64,000 bases of DNA. Origin: Spisula solida (Eukaryota; Mollusca; Bivalvia; Venerida; Mactridae). The stretch spans positions 25,170,784 to 25,234,783 of the forward strand of contig OX365953.1 in the NCBI GenBank assembly GCA_947247005.1. The letters are read 5' to 3'. Shown piece after piece: positions 35,401-45,400 of this stretch. Under the pieces are notes generated by a model. That model was not told the DNA's origin. It saw only the letters and a list, made by a program, of their open reading frames with translations, and ran no database searches. A program made the position numbers and the translations under genes. Position 1 is the stretch's first letter. Every line of letters starts with the position of its first letter.

Positions 35401-38400
35401 CCCATACACAGGGGTAGGTAACTCTATCAAACATTTTGGTGAAATTATGCCCCCTTTTTTCAACTTAGTGCAAATGTTAAAGTTTAGGTACAGGTTTTTT
35501 TTACCTCAAATATTTTCAAAGTGCATTCACATATTGCTTTGCATACTAACTTGTTCTCCACCATGAACCTAACCCCTACACAGGGGTAGGTAACTCTATC
35601 AAGCATTTTGTTGAAATTATGCCCCCTTTTGGACTTGGAAATACAAATGTTAAAGTTTAGGTACAGGTATTTAAACCTCTAATATCTTCAAAGTACATTG
35701 ACATACTGCTTTGATACTTTGCATACTTGTTCACAATCATGACCCCAACCCATGCACAGGGGTAGGTAACTCTATTAATCATTTTGGTGTAATTATGGCA
35801 CCTTTTTCAGCTTAGTGCAAATGTTAAAGTTTAGGTACAGGTTTTTTTCACCTCAAATATTTTCAAAGTGCATTCACATATTGCTTTACATGCTTGTTCA
35901 CCATCATGACCCCAACCCATACACAGGGGTAGATAACTCTATGAAGCATTTTGTTAAAATTATGCCCCCTGTTGAGACTTGGAAATGCAAATGTTAAAGT
36001 TAAGGTACATGTTTTTTGACCTCTAATATCTTCATAGTGCATTGACATATTGCTTTGATACCTTGCATACTTGTTCACCATCATGACCCCAACCCATACA
36101 CAGGGGTAGGTAACTCTATTAAGCATTTTGGTGAAATTATGCCCCCTTTTTCACCTTGGTGCAAATGTTAAAGTTAAGGTACAGGTTTTTTCACCTCTTA
36201 TATTTTCAAAGTGCATTCACATATTGCTTTACATACTTGTTTACCATCATGACCACAACCCATACACAGGGGTAGGTAACTCTATCAAGCATTTTGTTGA
36301 AATTATGCCCCCTGTTGGATTTGGAAATGCAAATGTTAAAGTTTAGGTACATGTTTTTTACCTCTAATATCTTCATAGTGCATTGGCATATTGCTTTGAT
36401 GATTTGCATACTTGTTCATCATCATGACCCCAACCCATACACAGGGGAAGGTAACTCTATTAAGCATTTTGGTGAAATTTTTTGCCCCCTTTTTCAACTT
36501 TCAGCAAATGTTAAAGTTTAGGTACAGGTTTTTTTCACCTCTAATATTTTTCAAAGTGTATTCACATATTGCTATGCAAATTTGTTCACCATCATGACCC
36601 CAATCCCTACACAGGGGTGGGAAACTCTATCAAGCATTTTGTTGAAATTATGCCCCCTGTTGGACGTTAAAGTTTAGGTACAGGTTTTTTAACCTCTAAT
36701 ATGTTCAAAGTGCATTGACATATTGCTTTGATACTTTGCATACTTGTTCACCATCATGACCCCAACCCATAAACAGGGGTAGGTAACTCTGTCAAGCATT
36801 TTGGTGAAATAATGCCCCCTTTTGGACTAAGAAATGCTAATTTGTTTAACTTCAATGATCAAGAGGACCTACACATGAGTAGGTAACGGTCCTGCATAAT
36901 TTTTCGACTTAGAAGCCCCAACCTCTACACAACAGAGGGTAATGCTGCTGTTATGAAGTATTTTGTTTTGAATGTATAATGATTGTACTATCCTAGCATG
37001 GCGACGCGAATAGTGGAGCGCCCTGTTTGTGGACAGCTCTTGTTATGCCCCCCATCTTTGATCAGTTTGATGTCAGAGGGGTATATTGCTTTGCACATGT
37101 CTGTCGGTCGGTCAGTCGTATCAAATGGTTTCCGTTCAATAACTCAGGAACGCTTTGCCCTAGGATCTTCAAACTTAATATGGTGGTTGGTCATCAACAG
37201 TAGATGACCTCTATGGGTTTTGAGGTCAGTAGGTCAGAGGTCACAGTGACCTTTATCATTTCTGGCTATAAAGCTGCCATGGGGGCATATGTGTTTTACA
37301 AACATCACTTGTTCAGTTGTATTCACTATACTGCAGCCAATTCACACAAACTGTTTTCCAGGATGGTCTTCTTACCAGTACTTACCCTTCCAACAGGATC
37401 CAGCAATTACTCCACTTGTGGATGAAAATCAACATTTTTGTGAATTTTTCATGGAAGGGGATGACCTGCTAAGAGGGAAGTTCATTTAGGTCTATACCAA
37501 ATGCTTCATCGCCTAGCAATGCGAAGTACAAACACATTTGACCACTTGGCTATAGCAACAAACCCAAAAATGATTGCACGAATAGCCTGTATCTATATAA
37601 CTACATCATCACACCAATGGTGTATTAGGTTCATATGGATAACTTCTCTCACTTTATAGTTGCCACACGGCACAAATAGCCTGTATTTCTATGACTACAC
37701 CATCACACCAATGGTGTATTAGGTTTATATGGATAACTACTCTCGCTTTATAGTTGCCACACGGCACAAAAAGCCTGCATCTATATAACTACATCATCAC
37801 ACCAATGGTGTATTAGGTTCATATGGATAACTTCTCTCACTTTATAGTTGCCACACGGCACAAATAGCCTGTATTTCTATGACTACACCATCACACCACT
37901 GGTGTATTAGGTTCATATGGATAACTACTCTCGCTTTATAGTTGCCACACGGCACAAAAAGCGCTATAGATCTGAAATAGGTAAACTGCACTTTTACTCA
38001 ACTTAACTGGTATTCAAACCTATATCTGGGCTTTATGACAGCCTGGTGGGAAAACCCTGATAATGCTAGGTATTAATGGGTATAACATGTACTGAATTTG
38101 TTTATAAAACATTTGCATGAGGGAAATATGTACATATATTGTGTTTATATTTATCAGGTATATTTGAGTTGCCTCGTACTGATGTTCCATTAAAACCTGC
38201 TCACAATCCTCTACCATTTACCTTGGTTTGTGAGTCATTCAGAGAGGCTGGTAACTTAGGAACACTTATACGTACAGCTGCTGCTGTGGGCTGTCACAAA
38301 GTGATTTTATTAAAAGGTAAGTGTAGATGACATCCTATTGGAGACAGTAACTTTGTTTGTTGCACGAGACAGGTTACTACATTTGTAGCTGTAATGCTCT

Positions 38401-39872
38401 ATTAGAATTCAATTGTATGCTTTAGTGACTACACAAGGTTTTAATTTTTTCTATAATTTGACCTTGTGACCTAGTTTTTGACCCTGGATGACCCAATATC
38501 GAACTTGACCTAGATTTTGTTGAGATGATCATTGTGACTGAGTTTCATAACAATTTCGCCAATATTGTGTCATCTAGTGTATACACAAACAAATTGTTGA
38601 CGCATAGATGAGAGACAAAGGGAGATCACAAAAGCTCACTTTGTTACAGGTGAGCTAAAAACCGATCACAAACTTGATACTTTAAGTGGATACATGTAGT
38701 AACCTTATGTCAGAATAACTAGAAACGTGGTACTGTACTAGTAGGTTGATGTTCAATGTAATACCCTGTTATCATCCTTAATATTAAGACATGTGACGTT
38801 TTACATCTAGAGTTTTACACATTGATGATGAATGTTTTACTTGAGCTATGTTTTATTACCCAGGTTGTGTGGATATCTGAGACACGTTGTATGTCTAGAG
38901 TTTTATACATTGATGATGAATGTTTTACTTGAGCTATGTTTTATTACCCAGGTTGTGTGGATATCTGAGACACGTTGTATGTCTAGAGTTTTATACATTG
39001 ATGATGAATGTTTTACTTGAGCTATGTTTTATTACCCAGGTTGTGTGGATATCTGAGACACGTTGTATGTCTAGAGTTTATATATTGATGATGAATGTTT
39101 TACTTGAGCTATGTTTTATTACCCAGGTTGTGTGGATATCTGAGACACGTATGTCTAGAGTTTATACATTGATGATGAATGTTTTATTTGAGCTATGTTT
39201 TATTACCCAGGTTGTGTGGATATCTGGAATGGTAAGGTTCTACGAGCAGCTGCTGGGGGACATTTCCGTGTTCCATTGATAACTGATGTTACGTGGCCAC
39301 AACTTCTGTCGCATCTGCCACATGCTGATGATATACAGGTGTATGTAGTAGACAGTAAGCAACCACAAACACAGACTGCATCGCTCGCTGCAGTGGAACG
39401 TATAGAAATGTTAAACAATAATGATATGTTTGATAATTCCAAGGATAATGACTGTGATGAATCTGATAATGAAGCTGACTTGGATGATGATAGATTTGCG
39501 GATAGACAGTATAAGAAGAAAAATGCTAAACAAGCGACTTTAGATTCTAATGTTAAAGAAGATGATAGTTATAGAAATATTGAACTACTGAATGTTTATG
39601 AAGATGCTCCATTGAATGTAGACTTGTATGATAGTGTGGATTACACAGAGAAACATCCTGTGGTAGTGATGAGTGGTGCTACATCAGGTATTTGCTTACC
39701 TGCTAGAAAACTGGCATACGATCATTTTGGTAGAATTGTAAACATACCGATGGAGAGTGAAGTAGACAGTTTGAATTGTACCGTTGTTGGTAGTGTGATC
39801 ATGTATGAAATCGCACGACAGTTTCGTAACAAGAAAAATAACACTACTACACCTACGAAGACAACTGTATAG
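32057..39872 (+). CDS. MRM3: Mitochondrial rRNA 2'-O-methyltransferase 3 (SpoU/TrmH family)
   Basis: Four exons (32057-32445, 33912-34156, 38158-38316, 39211-39872) join in phase to give 484 residues; human MRM3 is about 420. The N-terminus is basic and Arg-rich (MAAPMRTCLLKNNC..LLRRWSSRKW), as for mitochondrial import. Residues about 140-210 match the SpoU substrate-binding region (MIVLEGRNLIVDALKAGALM, PQGFLGIFELP). SpoU motif 1 is ESFREAGNLGTLIRTAAAVG (about 237-256), motif 2 VVVMSGATSGI (about 415-425) and motif 3 IPMESEVDSLN (443-453). The family methylates the A-loop of mitochondrial large-subunit rRNA and serves ribosome assembly. An acidic, Asp/Asn-rich insert lies before motif 2, as it does in vertebrate MRM3. 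Motif 2 lacks the usual Glu. Intron 2 (4 kb) and intron 3 hold large arrays. Confidence 0.93.
32794..33161. mobile_element. TIR element in MRM3 intron 1
   Basis: gcagtgattttttt..agggtccgg at the left resembles the reverse complement of ccggaccctttacc..aaaaaaaattaagtactgc at the right, over about 35-40 imperfect bases. It is non-coding and intronic. The left end resembles that of the 21384 element. Confidence 0.45.
33912..34156 (+). CDS. MRM3: MRM3 exon 2: substrate-binding region
   Basis: The acceptor caatag|g completes the split Gly codon; the donor is cctg|ggtaag, read as G|GTAAG, phase 1. It encodes about 81 residues, including VLEGRNLIVDALKAGALMKC. Confidence 0.9.
34250..36830 (+). repeat. 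About 170-bp tandem repeat array in MRM3 intron 2
   Basis: Units contain gcaaatgttaaagtttaggt, gcatacttgttcaccatcat, aacccatacacaggggtagg and gaaattatgcccc. About ten copies can be followed from 34270 and from 35293 to 36830, interrupted once by the transposon at 34455-35291. The open frames within it are repeat artefacts. Confidence 0.8.
34455..35291. mobile_element. DNA transposon derivative, 837 bp, with 9-bp target duplication
   Basis: The ends acagtaaaacctcg and cgaggttttactgt are exact inverted repeats and pair imperfectly further in (gctcgaattagg-type text at both ends). AGTGCAAAT flanks both sides (34446-34454 and 35292-35300). Uninterrupted units of the surrounding array have this word once (cttagtgcaaatgttaaag), giving a natural empty site. 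It has no open frame, so it is non-autonomous. Confidence 0.7.
37045..37288. mobile_element. MITE-like element with atgcccccca ends
   Basis: atgccccccat and atgggggcat are inverted with a one-base length difference, 244 bp apart. Inside is the dispersed phrase ggtcagaggtcacagtgacc. Confidence 0.45.
37588..37962. repeat. 94-bp tandem repeat, four copies, in MRM3 intron 2
   Basis: The marker gtgtattaggtt recurs every 94 bp. Copies 1 and 3, and 2 and 4, are most alike (cttctctcact versus ctactctcgct), suggesting the array doubled as a two-unit block. Confidence 0.85.
38158..38316 (+). CDS. MRM3: MRM3 exon 3: SpoU motif 1
   Basis: The acceptor ttatcag and donor aaag|gtaagt give phase 1 in and out. 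It encodes 53 residues holding the conserved NLGTLIRTA of the methyltransferase fold. Confidence 0.92.
38440..38660 (+). repeat. Dispersed repeat fragment in MRM3 intron 3
   Basis: The phrases gaccttgtgacctagttttt and aaagctcactttg..caggtgagctaaaa match the class seen at 12840-13080 and the end of the element at 15076. Confidence 0.5.
38808..39232 (+). repeat. 84-88 bp tandem array carrying the MRM3 exon 4 acceptor
   Basis: Five copies of ttattacccaggttgtgtgg occur, with bases after the AG at 38864, 38952, 39040, 39127 and 39211. Only the last continues as exon 4. In the other four the 16 shared exon bases are followed by a TGA in the spliced frame. Confidence 0.9.
39211..39872 (+). CDS. MRM3: MRM3 exon 4: SpoU motifs 2 and 3
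   Basis: The acceptor ttacccag is followed by GTTGTGTGGATATCTGG; the split codon gives GCVDIWNGKVLRAAAGGHFR, a hallmark of MRM3. It ends at TAG (39870-39872). The acceptor and the first 16 bases of this exon are tandemly repeated upstream. Confidence 0.92.
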
Positions 39873-42219
39873 AACAAAATATAGTATACATGATATGTTG
39901 GTATAGTCCATATTAAGTGGATCCGGACCTTTATGCATGAATATATTATGTTATGCGATTATTCATGGATATGTTAAAAGGTTCATGTTCCGAGTATCTA
40001 AATCTTCTGCAAGATAATCGTACTTTATCAGTTACTCAGCACTTAAGATTGTCACGTCTTGTGCATAATTATGACATTTACCACAGAAACATTGAATCAC
40101 TTTGGTTCTTTCATCTGCCTTCATGTTGAGAATAATTCATTGTTTGTAGCATGAAAGGTGGTGTTGTTTATATGATTATTAGATGTGTATGTTCATTCAT
40201 ATATATTGTCCAGTTCATTTTAAAACTATCACAAATTACATAATGTCACTGTCTTATCTTCACTGTTTCTGCTCAGTGATTTTAAATTATTATCTCTCCC
40301 ACATAATAATGGGGGAAACACATTTCATGTTATGCTGGATGGATGTCACAAAGTTTGTCCATGCTTGTTCTCTTTATCCACTGATTGGATTTCAATGAAA
40401 CTTCACATGAATAGTTTGTACCAAGCCTGGTTTTGCATATTGTCAGGAATTTTTCATCTGATAATTTTTGCCAGAGGTATGGCCATTTAATGGTCAAAAT
40501 TTAGTTTTCCACACTTGTTCTCCTCAACCATTAGTCTGATTTCAATGAAATTTTACATGAATAGTTGATGCCAAGCCTAGTTGTTCATATTGTCAGGATA
40601 TTTGGTCCAATGCTTATTGCTAGTCATAAAATGGCTTTTAGTGGGTGGCATGCGTTTTTACCATAGATGACCCATTTTTTAACTTTTACAAAGACAAACA
40701 TTTTGACCAGGAACACGCTGTATAACCAAAACTCTACCAAATAGCGATATGGAGCACTTTTCTATATCTATGCAAAAACCAGCAAGCACTGCTGAATGCA
40801 TACCATTTCTCAGCACTTTGCTATTCCAAGTGCTTTCTTGTGCAACAAGCTGCTTCGATAGTGCTTTACTGTGCAACAGTTTGCTATCTGCAAGCAATCA
40901 TTGGTAGCATATAAATTTTTTGAATTGTCTGCTGCATAGGGCTTTTTGGAAGCAAGTTATTTCCTAGCATAGTGCTATCGATAGCTCAGTAGCGCTTTAG
41001 TTAGGCAGCCTGCTCCAGGTTTCATACACTGCGACTTCTACAGTCTTAGCATTAACATTCAATGATGACAGACCAAGCTAGGTCACGTCAGCTCACTTTG
41101 AGCATGTTCTCAGATGAGCTATAAAAGAAAATAACTTAAAAATTCCATTTGATAATTTATTTTCCATCTATTTGTACTTGATTTAAAACATAATATTAAA
41201 AATATACAATAAGGAAATCACTAAAATATAAAACTATATTTTAATACTGAATAAGTTCATACACAATCATCACTTGACCATAAATAATATCAACCTCCTA
41301 CATGTCATTCCAGACTTCAATTAGTTAACACCTAGCATACTTTAGTTTGCACCTATTGTGGGAATTGAAACCATACAGAATGGCGCCACCACCTAGCATA
41401 CTTTAGTTTGCACCTATTGTGGGAATTGAAACCATACAGAATGGCGCCACCACCTAGCATACTTTAGTTTGCACCTATTGTGGGAATTGAAACCATACAG
41501 AATGGCGCCACCACCTAGCATACTTTAGTTTGCACCTATTGTGGGAATTGAAACCATACAGAATGGCGCCACCACCTAGCATACTTTAGTTTGCACCTAT
41601 TGTGGGAATTGAAACCATACAGAATGGCGCCACCACCTAGCATACTTTAGTTTGCACCTATTGTGGGAATTAAAACCATATTGAATGGCGCCACCACCTA
41701 GCTTACTTTAGTTTGCACCTATTGTGGGAATTGAAACCATACAGAATGGCGCCACCACCTAGCATACTTTAGTTTGCACCTATTGTGGGAATTAAAACCA
41801 TATTGAATGGCGCCACCACCTAGCATACTTTAGTTTGCTCCTATTGTGGGAATTAAAACCATATTGAATGGCGCCACCACCTAGCATACTTTAGTTTGCA
41901 CCTATTGTGGGAATTGAAACCACCTAGCATACTTTCAAGGTTCGCACAGGCCTTGAAAAGTACTTGAATTTGATGCCAAGTACTTGAAAAGTACTTGAAT
42001 TATAAACTGCCAAAAAGTCCTTGAAAAGTACTTAAATTTTTATATAATGCCCTGTAATTCATGTTCTGCGAGTATAATAACAGGAAAAAAAACATATTTG
42101 ACCAAAATATCGAATAAAGACGGACAAAAGACAGACATACCGTCGACAGGGCATGCCGAGGAGTAAATTGAAAAATGAATGAAATAGGGATAAGTTTCTT
42201 ACTGCCTAACTTAACATGG
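39873..42219. other. Convergent spacer between MRM3 and the NUDT6-like gene
   Basis: The 3' ends of the two genes face each other here. Besides the 61-bp array it holds dispersed repeat text at 40290-40640 with gatttcaatgaaacttcaca twice, and a short stretch of agtacttgaaaag repeats at 41945-42030. No exon was seen. Confidence 0.5.
41331..41936. repeat. 61-bp tandem repeat, about 10 copies
   Basis: The unit holds cctagcatactttagtttgc, gtgggaattgaaaccata and aatggcgccacca. Three copies share a variant (aattaaaaccatattgaat), marking sub-lineages. It lies in the 3' flank of the NUDT6-like gene. Confidence 0.92.
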
Positions 42220-42405
42220 TTATTTATGGGTATGTGATTGAGCAACTTGTTGAATACTATAAACATTATGTAAAGTTTTCTTGTTATAAGAGTTGACAAG
42301 TGTTGGTGCAATCACTAACTTTCCATCCACTAACGAGTCTTTATAACACTGAACAAAATGTCTGTTGGCGTCCGTAATGTCTGGATCATTGAGGTATTCA
42401 TCAAT
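42220..42405 (-). CDS. NUDT6: NUDT6-like exon 7, C-terminal
   Basis: The acceptor atttcag, phase 0. It encodes 61 residues from IDEYLNDPDITDANRHFVQC to SIQQVAQSHTHK and a TAA stop. Confidence 0.85.
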   Translation of the reverse strand: MDEYLNDPDITDANRHFVQCYKDSLVDGKLVIAPTLVNSYNKKTLHNVYSIQQVAQSHTHK

Positions 42406-45400
42406 CTGAAATATTATAACTGTATAAGACATACCTGGGTTAAAATGAAGTTTCTACATGCACATTTCTGCCTTCTTGATCTGACATTTATGTTCCTATT
42501 ATTCTACCAACACATTCTTCAAGATTTTTGAGCGTTCCATTCCAGTATGCCCGATATGTGATGTTAACTATACTGCTATAGCTCCCTTAATCAGGACACA
42601 ACATGGGTTTAGAAGTGCCCTGTCTCATGATAATGTGACTGAAGAGTCTCCTATTGGTCAAAATGGCCGTATATGCTCTCTTCCAAGTGACCCTGTACAA
42701 TTTCAACAATTGTTTTTTTGGGCGTTTAGGAGTACAATTTTAGTAACCGACTATAACAAGAAGATTCATGCATTGAAGAATCTGAGAATTATATATTAGA
42801 TAACTTAATACTTATAAGTGACCTCCTGTGCGCCTGGTTTTGACCCAGGGAATTCAAAGCAATGCACATAAATGAAATGAAACTAAATGTATACTATGCA
42901 GAGTGGATAGATTCAGCAAACATTACTCACATTTACCCATTTACAACTAGCAATCTCCTGTTCACACATGCTGATTGTCTGGTTATTATGTAGCGGTCTC
43001 ATCACACAAATAAAGTAGAAATCGGCACAACCATATCTATAACCAGTCTGATGACGGAATGATATAATACCCACAAACTCTGTCTCTATCCCCGTCTCCT
43101 CTATCACTTCACGTCTTGCAGTATCAAATATGTTCTCACCTGTATCAATACAAGTAATTGAGAATTGCAAGCAATACAAAAGTCCCCTACCGGTTTAAAG
43201 CCATTTTCAATGTTTCTGTTGCCATAGCAACCACAATTTTTGTCAGAATCAACATATTTTTAGGCATGCATAATCCCCTTATTGCCCTCAATCCACATAC
43301 CAAGTTTCATAAAACTAGCTTGGAAACTGTTTGAGTTATAGAAGGATCCAGATTTGGGCATATTTTCACTCTTTCTGTCGCCATAGCAACCACAAATTTT
43401 GTCAGAATCAAAATATTTTTAGACGTGCATAGTCCCATTATTGCCCTCTATCCACATACCAAGTTTCATAAACCTAGCTGGGAAACTTGAGTTATAGAAG
43501 GATCCAGATTTGGGCATATTTTCACTCTTTCTCTCGCCATAGCAACCACGAATTTTGTCAGAATCAAAATATTTTTAGACATGCATAATCCCCTTATTGC
43601 CCTCTATCTACATACCAAGTTTCATAAACCTAGCTTGGAAACTGTTTGAGTTATGTCAGGGTCCAGAATTTTTGAAGGACGGACTGACAGACGGCAAACC
43701 TATAGTCCCCTCCGGTCAAACACCGGTAGGGGACTAATAAACCAACAATAAGTCACTAACTGTTGATTGAAGCATACTGCTAACCTTAGTAATAAAGTTG
43801 TGGCCTTCGTAGCTCAGTGGTTAGGGCGCTTGTCGTCTCATCTGGCGACCCGGGTTCAAATGCGGGTGTAGGCACACATATGCCTGGCATATTTCAGCAG
43901 AAAGCCGACTGGCAAATAAAGGCTTCAATCCTCATGTACAACTATAATCAATGAAAGATGTTTGCCCCTTTAGCAGCCTATTGGTCAGTAACGTTAAAGT
44001 TCACAGCGACTTTGACCAACTGACCGAAAATCAAAAGGGGGAATCGTCTGTTGCTGACCAACCACCATGTAATCCTAGAATCCACTGTTGAAAGTATGTA
44101 ATATGGTTATGGCAATGAGCTAAGTATAATACAGCTGCAATTTTCAGCATGTGCCACTGACACCAGAATAACTTTTTGAGGGGTGATACATCAGTAATGT
44201 AACTCACAAGCTTAAAATCATACCTATTTATGGACTATACAATATGCTGTCAGAATTGGAGACTTTATGTAAATGCATAGAGAGAGTACTTTGAAGGAAT
44301 GCAGATCAAGTTGCATTACTTAAAAATCGCTACTCATATAATTACTTAATTAAACACAAGAGCATTAATATTTCACCCTATCTGTGTTAATTCCCAATGT
44401 TAAAGCTAGAATATATCACGCTATGCAGTATTTTTCAGGGTGGCCACAGACTCTGGAAAACAGGGAAAATGCCAATAACAATTTCCCTGCAGGGAAAATC
44501 AGGGAATTTCAAAATTTGGCAAAAATCAGGGAATTTTACAAAAATTGGAGGAAAAATATGTGTTTACTGGTAGCTTCTCTTCATGACTTAATTAAATAGG
44601 TGTGTTTCTTCAAACAGACTTATAGACGCATGTATTTATTATAAGATAGGTATAAATAATGAGTTTGGTGGTAAAGGTATTAATATAGGGGAGGTTGGAG
44701 GCCATATTTTCAGCTGTATCTGAGTTGCGAGCATCCAAACAATCATGGAAAATCACCTTTCTGTCGGTAAGGAAAAAACAGGGAATTGTCGTGAAATTTC
44801 ATTCTTCATTTTCTTAAGGCACTGTTTTTTTCCATTTGCCCATGTTTTTATGTCGCAACTAGTTGTGTTCATTGCCATGATAGCCTAGTGTTCCTAGAGG
44901 AAGAGCATATGTTAAAGAGTGCGAGAGATGTGCAGTTTGATCCCAGATAGTGACATACCAAAGTTTTCAGAAATGGTACAGGTATATTTCCTTGTTTGTT
45001 AGTTATTTAGTTAGTTCCAGGTAACTGCTTGTGTCAGGATAATGTGACTGGGTAGTCTATATATGATTGAAATGCTGTTGACTAGTGGGATTTGTTTAAA
45101 CAATATTTTGGCCTCCGTAGCTCAATGGTTAGCGCGCTAGCCGTCTAATCCAGAGACCGGGGTTTAAAACAGGGTGGAGGCACACATATATATGCCAGCC
45201 ATATTTCAGCAGAAAGCTGACTGGCAAATAAAGGCTATGCTCAGCATTTAAAAACTTTTTTTTTAAATAAAGCTTATATCTAAACACTGGTGACGAGTAA
45301 GGAATAATGTGAACCTTTATCAGCATGACCTCCCGGTAACTTCCATGTAGCGGTTCCAAAATGAAACTTCTCCTTTATCACCAATAACTCATTCTTATCA

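Noticed and set aside
36128..36597. Short frames of 60-87 codons in the 170-bp array
   Set aside because: The same frames recur in every unit and change with unit variants, as expected for non-coding repeats.
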